In this document: piece after piece, positions 1-6,281 of the stretch
How positions within the stretch are numbered: position 1 is the stretch's first letter
How the letters are laid out: every line of letters begins with the position of its first letter
From: an uncultured Oscillospiraceae bacterium
Lineage (GTDB): Bacteria > Bacillota > Clostridia > Oscillospirales > Oscillospiraceae
Reading direction: 5' to 3'
Assembly (NCBI GenBank): GCA_947627085.1
Contig: CANQUO010000128.1
Span: forward strand, 1-6,294
DNA length: 6,294 nucleotides
Position numbers and translations under genes: made by a program
The notes under the pieces: model-generated
Database searches by the model: none
What the model was told of the DNA's origin: nothing
Seen by the model: only the letters and a program-made list of their open reading frames with translations

Positions 1-440
1 CACACTTACCTATTGTGAAAAAATCTCAAAATCTATGCCCTCATTTTTCAAAAAAATTAAAATAATTTGATGAGCCTGTTGGCGCGGCGGCAAAATGGAC
101 GGCACGAGGGCCATCATGCCCCTTCACTTTACAACGGACAAAAGAAACGCCAAAGTTAACCCCTCTCTGAAAAAATTATTTGAAAAAAAGATACAGCGGC
201 TCATACAGCATAAAGCGGATGGGGGCGTGGCGCACCCGCTGTTGCCCCGTCAAGGCTTGTCAATTACCCTCACACTCCCCTATTGCCGAATTTTTTTGAA
301 AATTATAACCCTGGTTGAAAAAATTTTTTTGAAAAGCCGATTTACGCGCTTATATATACAACAGGCTGGCTCACGCCAAGCTCGAAACGCCGTTGGATTT
401 GAAACTGCCAAAATGAAGCTCCCGGCCAGACCCAAGGGCA
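1..440. other. non-coding or decayed stretch, no gene supported
   Basis: This stretch is much richer in A and T tracts than the operon. Frames open on both strands but show no recognisable motif, no ribosome binding site before their starts and no sensible protein composition. A possible plus-strand sigma-A-like promoter, TTGAAA (329-334) with 16 bases to TATATA (351-356), has no evident gene behind it. I see no tRNA, rRNA or CRISPR here. Confidence 0.5.
289..335. repeat. 14-bp direct repeat in A/T-tract DNA
   Basis: AATTTTTTTGAAAA occurs at 289-302 and again at 322-335, 33 bases apart, with CCCTGGTTG between them. Further runs of six or more A or T lie at about 20, 50, 172 and 183. The repeat is of low complexity, so it may be chance; it could also mark intrinsically curved DNA. 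Confidence 0.4.
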
Positions 441-486
441 TAAAAAGAGCCTGCTTTCTTAGTCTTACGACTGCTGAAAGCAGGCT
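441..486 (-). terminator. rho-independent terminator, minus strand
   Basis: Two perfect 11-base arms, AGCCTGCTTTC (448-458) and GAAAGCAGGCT (476-486), enclose a 17-base loop. On the minus strand the hairpin is followed at once by CTTTTTA (447-441), a typical U-run. It lies just downstream of the recombinase scrap and is probably the terminator of the gene or element that once ended here. On the plus strand no T-run follows, so it acts in one direction. Confidence 0.65.
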
Positions 487-510
487 TGAGCGGTTCTTAT
501 CAGTTGTCAG

Positions 511-589
511 GCTCTTACAAGTGAAATGGGTGGTGCACACCCTTGCCCTTCTTCTTGTAGGTGGAACACATGAGGCAGTCTTTTGAGGA
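511..589 (-). pseudogene. remnant of a large serine recombinase zinc-ribbon (TnpX-like)
   Basis: In one minus-strand frame the segment reads KDCLMCSTYKKKGKGV (about 583-536). The likeness then continues as VCTTHFTC in the next frame (540-517). Joined, CSTYKKKGKGVCTTH matches the Cys-x10-Cys-x2-His knuckle common in the recombinase zinc-ribbon domain of Tn4451/TnpX-type resolvases, which is normally followed by the DUF4368 C-terminal region. The junction fits loss of one GT from GGTGTGTGC, a plain frameshift. No catalytic domain, no start and no C-terminal region are present, so only ~25 residues survive. It lies ~40 bases beyond the break in uxuA on the same strand, hinting that a mobile element was once inserted here. 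The match is short and made from memory, so chance likeness is possible. Confidence 0.5.
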
Positions 590-600
590 GTCCAATCCCT

Positions 601-801
601 TCACTGGTCCCAGTACATGACGAGGGAAGCGGAGCCGTCCGCGCACTCGTCGGCCAAGTGCTTGATAGATTCCTCCGGCCAGACCTCGCCGGGCTTCACA
701 TCGTAGACCGCGGACACAATGGAGCGCATACCGGGTATCTGCCGTATCTCGTCCAATGTCACGGGGTCACTGTCGCCATACCAGCGAAATGAGCTTTTCA
801 T
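601..801 (-). pseudogene. uxuA: truncated mannonate dehydratase (5' fragment of uxuA)
   Basis: The 66-codon frame starts with the N-terminus typical of UxuA, which converts D-mannonate to 2-keto-3-deoxygluconate in glucuronate breakdown. Recognisable blocks are FRWYG (5-9), DPVTLDEIRQIPG (12-24), IVSAVYDV (28-35) and GEVWPEE (38-44). Likeness fades at about residue 53 and the frame stops at 66, whereas the intact enzyme is usually about 350 residues; all catalytic and metal-binding parts are missing. A very strong ribosome binding site, AAGGAGGG (808-815), stands 6 bases before the ATG at 801, and the retained codons show no damage, so the truncation looks fairly recent or the peptide is still translated. 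The tail (SASLVMYWDQ) looks unrelated. The breakpoint near 630-642 is followed by a recombinase scrap. It has no enzymatic role in this state. Identity of the fragment is quite sure. Confidence 0.82.
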
Positions 802-817
802 CGCTTTCCCTCCTTGA

Positions 818-834
818 AACCTTAAGTCAAGGTT
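818..834. promoter_or_regulatory. short perfect inverted repeat AACCTT-N5-AAGGTT
   Basis: Two perfect 6-base half sites separated by 5 bases lie between the operon terminator and the uxuA ribosome binding site. The dyad could be a protein-binding operator for the former uxuA gene or a small mRNA-leader hairpin. No convincing minus-strand -10/-35 pair could be placed around it, so a regulatory role is only a guess. Confidence 0.25.
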
Positions 835-850
835 ACTTTATTTCTACTGA

Positions 851-896
851 AAGAAAATGAGAGCTGTCAGGCGATCCCCGGCAACTCTCTTTTCTT
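851..896 (-). terminator. hairpin terminator closing the operon
   Basis: Arms 851-871 and 878-896 pair over about 18 base pairs, with two single-base bulges, one mismatch and one G-T pair around a 6-base loop. The GC-rich inner part is flanked by an outer AAGAAAA/TTTTCTT segment, so a U-rich run forms the 3' arm in the minus-strand transcript. It begins 5 bases beyond the stop codon of the propeller gene. The A/T symmetry would let it act in both directions. It also separates the operon from the uxuA remnant. Confidence 0.65.
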
Positions 897-901
897 AAGT
901 C

Positions 902-2476
902 TCAGGGCGCAAGCTCCGTGACCTCGCGGCGGAGGCCGTCGTATTCGGCGTAGCCGAAGCATTTGGGCCGTCCGTCCTCATGGACGCCGGTGTCAGGGTA
1001 AATCTGGAACCGCTCATCGGAGCGGAAGGTCACCCGCAGATCCATTCTCCCCGTGTGGGCGCCGGAGACGGTGAGGTCGCTCTCAACCGTCGTTTGCCCC
1101 GGCCTGAACATATTGTCCGGGGCCTTGACCCGGAGCCAGCCGTCATAGAAGGTCGCGCCGTCCTCGCTGAAACGCTCCCAGCGCGTCTCCCAAGCGCCGC
1201 CCTCCACCGGCAGTGTTGTCACCGTGCCTGTTTTGCCGGTCACGGTAAGCGGGAAGGAAATATTCTGTGTGGTCAGCGCGGCGGAAATAGGTTCGGAATA
1301 GGGTATTTCTCCGCTGTCCGGCGTCCTCTGCGCGGGAACAGGGGCGGACGGGGGGGCGTCGAGCAGATGACAGACCTGAAGCCGGCATTGGACGGGGCCC
1401 TCGCAGAGCCTGGTCCGCTCATTCCAAAGGGCTCTTGTGCTGTCGGGGTGCCAGCTCATGGGGGAGTAATAGACCCATTTATCCTCCGGGTCGCTTAGGT
1501 TTACGCCCATATACCCGCGGCCTTCGGTCATGGATTTCTTGATGTCAATAAGCGCCGGGCCTATATTGCCGTGGCGGTGGGAACGGACGCCGGCGATGGC
1601 GTACTGATAAAGCACATTGAGATACTTCCCTCTTGTGATCAAATCCCCGCTTAGGGGAACAACGCCAAGCACGCCGGCGTCGGTTTTGGGGGAGAAGCGC
1701 GGCGACATGCAGATGGCGTAGACCTCGTTTGGTGAGAAGATGGCCGTCTCTTCATAACCCAGCGTATCCGTGACGAAAGCCACGTCCTCGCTGTCCAGGG
1801 CCTGGATGCAGCTTTCGCTGATGCTCCGTCCGCCTCCGGCCAAGGTGATGGCTTTGCCGCCGCGCACAAACTGCTTGACCTCACCGCCGCGCTGTATCTT
1901 TTGCTTGTAGCAGCCGGGAGCGTCGGGGTCCGGCTCCATACCGTTGACGGTGCTGATTATACACGCGTCCGTGATGACGTAATCGCTCTCGCGCCGCGTG
2001 AGCTTCCCAAGGAAATTAAATGCGCCGCTGCCCGTCAGGGACGAAAAGCACACGTGCTCGTTGTCCGGGGCGATGATGGGCTCGGACCAGCGCATGAAGA
2101 TACCGGGAATTTGGCTGATTTCCTCCGGAAACACCACCTCTAAGAGCTTCGCGCTCTCACAGTGGTCCAGGTCCGGCTCGCACTCGATCACGTAGTCCCC
2201 CAAGAGGACCCGTTTGTTGTCGGCATAGCACATCCAACGGATTCCGTTGGCGCCCCGCTTTTGGGGAATGTCGCCGTCAAAGACCTCGCAAATGTCCGTA
2301 CCGTCGTCCTCTACGGTGAAGACCCGATACCAGTCCTTGCCCTTCTCCGGCTTCCGGACAGCCACCAGCACGCGGCCGGAATATGTATAGGTGCCGATCA
2401 CATCGGACCCCAATCCCTCCGGCAGGGGGACTGTTCTTACCTCAACGCGTCCAAATTCGGTATTGTTTATTATCAT
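902..2476 (-). CDS. cytoplasmic PD40-type beta-propeller protein, function unassigned
   Basis: This is a 524-residue protein with no signal peptide or membrane segment and about a dozen scattered cysteines, so it is probably cytoplasmic. Several PD40/WD40-like blade motifs are visible: WMCYADNKRVLLGDY (81-95), SEPIIAPDNEHVCFSS (131-146), ETAIFSPNEVYAICMS (243-258) and YYSPMSWHPDSTRALW (336-351). A His-rich stretch, GVRSHRHGNIGP (296-307), and GGEVKQFVRGG (197-207) look like conserved functional loops. After a Pro/Ala-rich linker (~374-386) residues ~400-485 look like a beta-sandwich. From memory the layout resembles bacterial proteins annotated as saponin hydrolase-like (fungal soyasaponin hydrolase cleaves a glucuronosyl-aglycone bond); I could not verify this and treat it as a hypothesis. 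Position as last gene, 13 bases after GH1 and just before a terminator, ties it to glycoside breakdown. It might instead be a lactonase-like or sugar-binding protein. An alternative start at 2506 adds 10 residues. Confidence 0.8.
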   Translation of the reverse strand: MIINNTEFGRVEVRTVPLPEGLGSDVIGTYTYSGRVLVAVRKPEKGKDWYRVFTVEDDGTDICEVFDGDIPQKRGANGIRWMCYADNKRVLLGDYVIECEPDLDHCESAKLLEVVFPEEISQIPGIFMRWSEPIIAPDNEHVCFSSLTGSGAFNFLGKLTRRESDYVITDACIISTVNGMEPDPDAPGCYKQKIQRGGEVKQFVRGGKAITLAGGGRSISESCIQALDSEDVAFVTDTLGYEETAIFSPNEVYAICMSPRFSPKTDAGVLGVVPLSGDLITRGKYLNVLYQYAIAGVRSHRHGNIGPALIDIKKSMTEGRGYMGVNLSDPEDKWVYYSPMSWHPDSTRALWNERTRLCEGPVQCRLQVCHLLDAPPSAPVPAQRTPDSGEIPYSEPISAALTTQNISFPLTVTGKTGTVTTLPVEGGAWETRWERFSEDGATFYDGWLRVKAPDNMFRPGQTTVESDLTVSGAHTGRMDLRVTFRSDERFQIYPDTGVHEDGRPKCFGYAEYDGLRREVTELAP

Positions 2477-2482
2477 ATGCGC

Positions 2483-2489
2483 TCCTTTC
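2483..2489 (-). promoter_or_regulatory. Shine-Dalgarno site that sets the propeller-gene start
   Basis: AAAGGAG lies directly after the GH1 TGA stop (2490-2492) and 6 bases before an ATG at 2476. This favours the 2476 start over an upstream in-frame ATG at 2506, which would lie inside the GH1 coding end without its own site. The abutting stop and ribosome binding site suggest translational coupling of the two genes. Confidence 0.7.
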
Positions 2490-3809
2490 TCAAAGCTCCT
2501 CGCCATTCGTCTCGATGATTTTCTTATAGCTCCACGCGGAGTCCTTGACGGTCCGTCTCAAGGTCTGATAATCCACATGGATAAGGCCGAAGCGGATGTC
2601 ATACCCGCTGGACCACTCGTAATTGTCCATCAGCGCCCAATACTGATACCCCACTACAGGGATACCGTCGTCCGCCGCCCTTTTAAGCTCCCGGAGATAC
2701 CGGCGTAGAAATTCTGACCGCTGGGGGTCGTGGACCTGACCGTCCTCAAAGACGAAGTCCGTGTTCGCCATACCGTTCTCCGTGACCATGATTGGCAGAT
2801 GGTATCTCTCGTAGTGGAAGCGTGGCGCCCAGTACATGACCTCCGGCGTAATGGGCCAGTTGAATGCCGTCCGGGGCTGTCCGGGGTATACGGCGGGGTT
2901 GGGTCCCTGGGCCTCGCTGTAATTTCTGGACTGGTAGACATTAAAGCCGTAGAAGTCCAGCGGCTGACAGATGGTCTTCAGGTCCTCATCACTGATGTAG
3001 GGCCTCAGCTCCTCCGGGAGCCTGCCCAGCACGATGGGGTCCATCCACCATACAGCGCCTTCGGCGTGGGGCATCACGGCGAAGGTCTTATCGTATGCTG
3101 TCTTAATGTCCTCCCGCGAATCCGTGGCCGGCGTATAGACGGGGCCGGTGGGCGCCATGCCGACTATCGGCGTCTGCTTCGCCTCTGTTCTTATGATCTG
3201 CACGGCGCGGCCATGGGAGAGCATCACATTCCGGGTGAGTTTCGCAAGCTTTTCCGGGTCGTCTGACTTTTGAAACGGCGCGTACTGACCGGTCACATAG
3301 CCCCGGCCAATGAACATCTGCGGCTCGTTGAAGGTGATCCACCACCTGACCCGGTCAGACAGCGCCTCCACCACGGTGTGGACGTACTCGGCGAACCACT
3401 CCACGATCTGCCCGTTCTCCCAGCCGCCGGCCTCATGGGCCCACAGGGGCAGGTCCCAGTGGAAGAGCGTCACCAGCGGTTCAATATCCGCCTCGCGCAA
3501 GGCCCGAACCAGCTTTTTATAGAACGCGATCCCCTGGGGATTGACCACGCCCGGCGCGGGCATCACGCGGGACCAGCTTATGGAGAACCGATAGGACCTC
3601 AGTCCTATCCTTTTCATCAGCGCCACGTCCTCCTCCCAGCGGTGGTAGTGGTCGCAGGCCACATGGGGTGTCTCCCCGTGTGTGACGTATTTTGCGCAAA
3701 GGCCCTCGTCGTCCCAGATGCTTGGACTCCTTCCGCCGTCCAGATAGCCGCCCTCTATCTGCGTGGCGGCGCTGGCCGCGCCCCAGAGGAAATCATTTTG
3801 AAAGCTCAT
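2490..3809 (-). CDS. GH1 family beta-glucosidase, intracellular
   Basis: This 439-residue enzyme hydrolyses beta-glycosides in the cytoplasm by the retaining GH1 mechanism. The N-terminal signature FLWGAASAATQIEGG spans 7-21 (Q17 binds sugar). FHWDLP is at 117-122. The acid/base is E162 in TFNEP and the nucleophile is E345 in VTENG. NVY at 290-292 and DNYEW at 395-399 complete the glycone site. E398/W399 are the residues of ordinary beta-glucosidases; the Ser and Lys-x-Tyr set of 6-phospho-beta-glucosidases is absent (GYDIRFG follows), which fits uptake by a symporter rather than a PTS. There is no signal peptide. I chose the ATG at 3809 because AGGAAGG (3821-3827) precedes it by 11 bases and the GH1 fold begins at once; an in-frame non-ATG start at 3863 would overlap the epimerase gene and add 18 basic residues. 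Stop codon TGA abuts the next gene's ribosome binding site. Aglycone preference cannot be told. Confidence 0.95.
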   Translation of the reverse strand: MSFQNDFLWGAASAATQIEGGYLDGGRSPSIWDDEGLCAKYVTHGETPHVACDHYHRWEEDVALMKRIGLRSYRFSISWSRVMPAPGVVNPQGIAFYKKLVRALREADIEPLVTLFHWDLPLWAHEAGGWENGQIVEWFAEYVHTVVEALSDRVRWWITFNEPQMFIGRGYVTGQYAPFQKSDDPEKLAKLTRNVMLSHGRAVQIIRTEAKQTPIVGMAPTGPVYTPATDSREDIKTAYDKTFAVMPHAEGAVWWMDPIVLGRLPEELRPYISDEDLKTICQPLDFYGFNVYQSRNYSEAQGPNPAVYPGQPRTAFNWPITPEVMYWAPRFHYERYHLPIMVTENGMANTDFVFEDGQVHDPQRSEFLRRYLRELKRAADDGIPVVGYQYWALMDNYEWSSGYDIRFGLIHVDYQTLRRTVKDSAWSYKKIIETNGEEL

Positions 3810-3841
3810 TAAGTTTCTTACCTTCCTGATAAAATCACGTT

Positions 3842-4687
3842 TTATTTTTTTCTGTCCAGCCACTTGGCGCTGAGCTCCAGGCTCTTGACCGGGTCCTTGT
3901 CCACCCAGTTTTTATGGCTCTCAAGGATCACATTCTCCACGCCGTTGTCGCGGGCGATCTGCCAGAGGCCGTCCAAATCCATGTTCCCGGTACCCAGCTC
4001 CATGCTGTTCACCTTGAGGATAGGCGTCATGGCGGAGCCGGATTGGCGGGAGCCGCGGTCGTTGATGTGCCAGAGCTTCATGCGAGGCCCCAGCTTTCGC
4101 ATCCAGTCAATGGCGTTGGCGCCGCCGTCCGTGAGCCAGTAGCTGTCCAGCTCAAAGCTCACAAGCTCCGGGTCGGTTTCCCCGATTATAACGTCGTAAG
4201 CCCGAACGCCAGGCTTCACCGGCAGGAGCTCCACGTTATGGTTGTGGTAGAGAAGCGTCATCCCGGCGTTTTTCAGTGTCTCTCCCACACGGTTAAGGCG
4301 CTGTGCCAGCTCCCGGACGGCCTTCTCGTCGCCGTAGTCGAAGCGGTACATACCGGTGATGACGATCTTGTCCGTCTTGAAGCCCTTAGCTTCTTCCATG
4401 ACCGCCTCCGGCTCCCGCTCCAGCGAGCCCAGATCCGTGTGGAGGCTTGGGACAGTGAGGCCGGCATCCTTAAGGAGGGCCTGCCAGTCAAGCTTCCCGC
4501 CGTTGCCCGTGGGCATTCCGGCGGCCCTTGTCAGGGCGCGGACCATGAAGGAGCTGGGGTGGATCATAAAGCGGTTCAGCTCCACCCCGTCGTACCCGGC
4601 GGCTTTTATGCGCCGGAGCGTCTCCTTTGCCTGGGCTTCGTTTTTGGTAACGGTGCCGAGCATGATTTGTTGAACAAAGCATTTCAT
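3842..4687 (-). CDS. sugar phosphate isomerase/epimerase-type TIM-barrel protein
   Basis: This 281-residue protein belongs to the xylose isomerase-like TIM-barrel (AP_endonuc_2) superfamily, a group of cytoplasmic metal-dependent sugar isomerases, epimerases and related lyases. Visible motifs in barrel order are GYDGVEL (31-37), YHNHNVEL (147-154), FELDSYW (178-184), LWHIND (205-210), GTGNMD (232-237) and VILESH (253-258). E153, D181, H207 and E256 sit where the E-D-H-E metal ligands of the family are expected. Length is normal and there is no signal peptide. The ATG at 4687 follows GAGGGA (4694-4699) by 6 bases. The gene lies 31 bases after the symporter and 32 bases before the GH1 start. 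Family members often act on keto-sugars or 3-keto-glycosides, including the beta-elimination step of C-glycoside cleavage, but no partner oxidoreductase is in the window, so the exact reaction is open. The generic family name is firm; the substrate is unknown. Confidence 0.87.
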   Translation of the reverse strand: MKCFVQQIMLGTVTKNEAQAKETLRRIKAAGYDGVELNRFMIHPSSFMVRALTRAAGMPTGNGGKLDWQALLKDAGLTVPSLHTDLGSLEREPEAVMEEAKGFKTDKIVITGMYRFDYGDEKAVRELAQRLNRVGETLKNAGMTLLYHNHNVELLPVKPGVRAYDVIIGETDPELVSFELDSYWLTDGGANAIDWMRKLGPRMKLWHINDRGSRQSGSAMTPILKVNSMELGTGNMDLDGLWQIARDNGVENVILESHKNWVDKDPVKSLELSAKWLDRKK

Positions 4688-4718
4688 ATTTTATCCCTCG
4701 ATAAATTTTGACGGTCTG

Positions 4719-6281
4719 TCACTTTTCTTCCTCTTCCACTGCCTGTTCGACCAGCTCCGCTCCGTCCTTTTCCGCGGTTCCAATGGCCTTTTTCCGCTCC
4801 GCTATACGCTTCTGTACCTCCACCATCTCGGCTTTATCCAGCTTGCAGCGGCGCATGGCCAGTAAGGTGCAGATCCAGCCGATGATGGCAAGACCGTACC
4901 GCAGGAACATGGTGACCCAGAACACCGGGCCCGTGGGGCTGTCGCCGGGCTGGGGAAGGGTCTCAGTATAACCGATGAGCGCGACGCACGCGGTGGCGAT
5001 AAGGGCGGAGAAGGAGGAGACGATCTTGTCGATGAGGCTGTACGTGCCGGACACCACGGCGGGGATATATTTCCCGGAGCGGTCCAGCTCATAGTCAATG
5101 ACATCGGCCATGAATGCAGTTCCGGCGGTAGTTCCGGCCATCATAAAGCCGTTGCAAACCAATGTCAGGAGAATATAGAGTATCATTGTCACGCCGAATT
5201 TGGCGATAGAGGTGGTCCCGACGGTAAACCATGTGACGGCGAAAAATGCCATAATGCCCAGGTTTGCGTAGATGCAGTATTTTGCCCACGCCACTATGGA
5301 TTCCTTGTTTCCGTGCTTTCCGCAGTATTTGGCGCCAAAAATGGCGAAGATGATAGATGGTAGCATACCGCCCACGGAGAGATACGTGGCGATAGTCATG
5401 TTACCGATAAGTATTCCCGAAAGCATGGTGTTGACGATAGCCGCGCTTCCCGCCTGCTGGGCGATCTTGTCGGAGGAGGCGGAGATGATGTAAGCCTGAA
5501 GGGGCTTATTGTGGGCAATGACATCGTACATGTCCTTCCATTTCAGCCGCTCATTGGCCTTGTTGGTGCCCTTGAAGTTTTCCGGCTTGTCATAGGCCGA
5601 CACGCCAACGCAGGTGAGGATCACGCCCAGCAGGGATACAAGGACAGTGACAGCGGCGGCGGCTGTCAGATACGCCTGATTGTAGTTGGCCACATACTCG
5701 CCGGCCTCATTCAGGGAGAAGGAGCCGTATTTGGGCAGGAGCACGGTGTTCAGTATGATAGTGAACGCCATGGGGACGATATAGTTGAAAACTGTGTTCC
5801 ATACGCCCACGGTAGGACGCTGCTTCGGGTCGTTGGTGATCAGCGGCCCGATGGTCTGGGCGGTCATATTCACGATGGTGTAACCGATGACGTATATCAT
5901 ATAGGTCGCCAGGAACATGGCCACGCCGAAGCCGTGACTTGCGGTCCAGGAGAACATCGCCATAACGCCAAGGGACTGGACGAGCCACCCCAGGAGCATC
6001 AGCGGACGTATCTTGCCCCAGCGCGTGTTGACACGGTCATAAAGGAACGCCAGAAGCGGGTCGGTGATGGCGTCGAAGATACGGGTGAAGGTCAGCAGTC
6101 CTCCTACCGCCACGGTCGCGATCCCGAAGCCGATGCTGGCGGCGTAGGAGGCCTGGCCGATCAGGGTGTAGATCGCCATACCGTTTAAGGCGTTGCAGGC
6201 CACCAGAATGATTTGCCAGAGCTTGGCGCGCCTGTACTGCACACCGTCGATCTGGCTTGCGGATAGCTTTTCTTTTGCCAT
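4719..6281 (-). CDS. GPH-family (MelB-like) sugar:cation symporter
   Basis: This is a 520-residue inner-membrane transporter of the glycoside-pentoside-hexuronide:cation symporter family (major facilitator fold). It should import a glycoside or sugar acid without phosphorylating it, driven by Na+ or H+. About twelve hydrophobic segments are visible between residues ~22 and ~475. The family signature FDAITDPLLAF lies at 69-79 and is followed by an R-WGK-RP loop (87-93). D70 and D74 match the MelB D55/D59 cation-binding pair. The second GPH signature, MADVIDYELDRSGKY, is at 391-405. The C-terminal ~40 residues are charged and end in a run of glutamates. The ATG at 6281 follows AAGGAG (6289-6294) by 7 bases. 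It is the first gene of the operon in this window, 31 bases ahead of the epimerase-like gene. The substrate cannot be read from the sequence; beta-glucosides or glucuronides are plausible given the neighbours. Family assignment is secure. Confidence 0.93.
   Translation of the reverse strand: MAKEKLSASQIDGVQYRRAKLWQIILVACNALNGMAIYTLIGQASYAASIGFGIATVAVGGLLTFTRIFDAITDPLLAFLYDRVNTRWGKIRPLMLLGWLVQSLGVMAMFSWTASHGFGVAMFLATYMIYVIGYTIVNMTAQTIGPLITNDPKQRPTVGVWNTVFNYIVPMAFTIILNTVLLPKYGSFSLNEAGEYVANYNQAYLTAAAAVTVLVSLLGVILTCVGVSAYDKPENFKGTNKANERLKWKDMYDVIAHNKPLQAYIISASSDKIAQQAGSAAIVNTMLSGILIGNMTIATYLSVGGMLPSIIFAIFGAKYCGKHGNKESIVAWAKYCIYANLGIMAFFAVTWFTVGTTSIAKFGVTMILYILLTLVCNGFMMAGTTAGTAFMADVIDYELDRSGKYIPAVVSGTYSLIDKIVSSFSALIATACVALIGYTETLPQPGDSPTGPVFWVTMFLRYGLAIIGWICTLLAMRRCKLDKAEMVEVQKRIAERKKAIGTAEKDGAELVEQAVEEEEK

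Noticed and set aside
280..540. Minus-strand frame of 86 codons reading from the recombinase scrap
   Set aside because: Only the first few residues resemble a zinc-ribbon; the rest crosses the terminator and A-tracts and has no likeness to the domain that should follow.
95..586. Plus-strand frame of 163 codons in the left region
   Set aside because: It has no ribosome binding site before its start, no recognisable motif and an odd composition, and it runs across the minus-strand terminator and the recombinase remnant.
980..1498. Plus-strand frame (172 codons) opposite the propeller gene
   Set aside because: It has no ribosome binding site or motif, and the minus-strand frame shows PD40-like repeats and correct operon spacing.
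3829..3845. ATAAAA-N5-TTTTAT inverted repeat between the epimerase and GH1 genes
   Set aside because: The arms are only A/T and 6 bases long, so the hairpin would be weak; it overlaps the stop codon and is probably chance.
3810..3863. N-terminal extension of the GH1 protein from a non-ATG start at 3863
   Set aside because: It would overlap the epimerase gene, lacks a ribosome binding site, and the conserved GH1 N-terminus begins right after the ATG at 3809.
3914..4711. Long plus-strand frame (265 codons) opposite the epimerase gene
   Set aside because: It is the mirror of a GC-rich coding gene with clear family motifs on the other strand; the translation has no family likeness.
5511..6188. 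Long plus-strand frame (225 codons) opposite the symporter
   Set aside because: It is an antisense shadow rich in Gly, His and Asp with no domain; the minus strand holds a clear membrane transporter.
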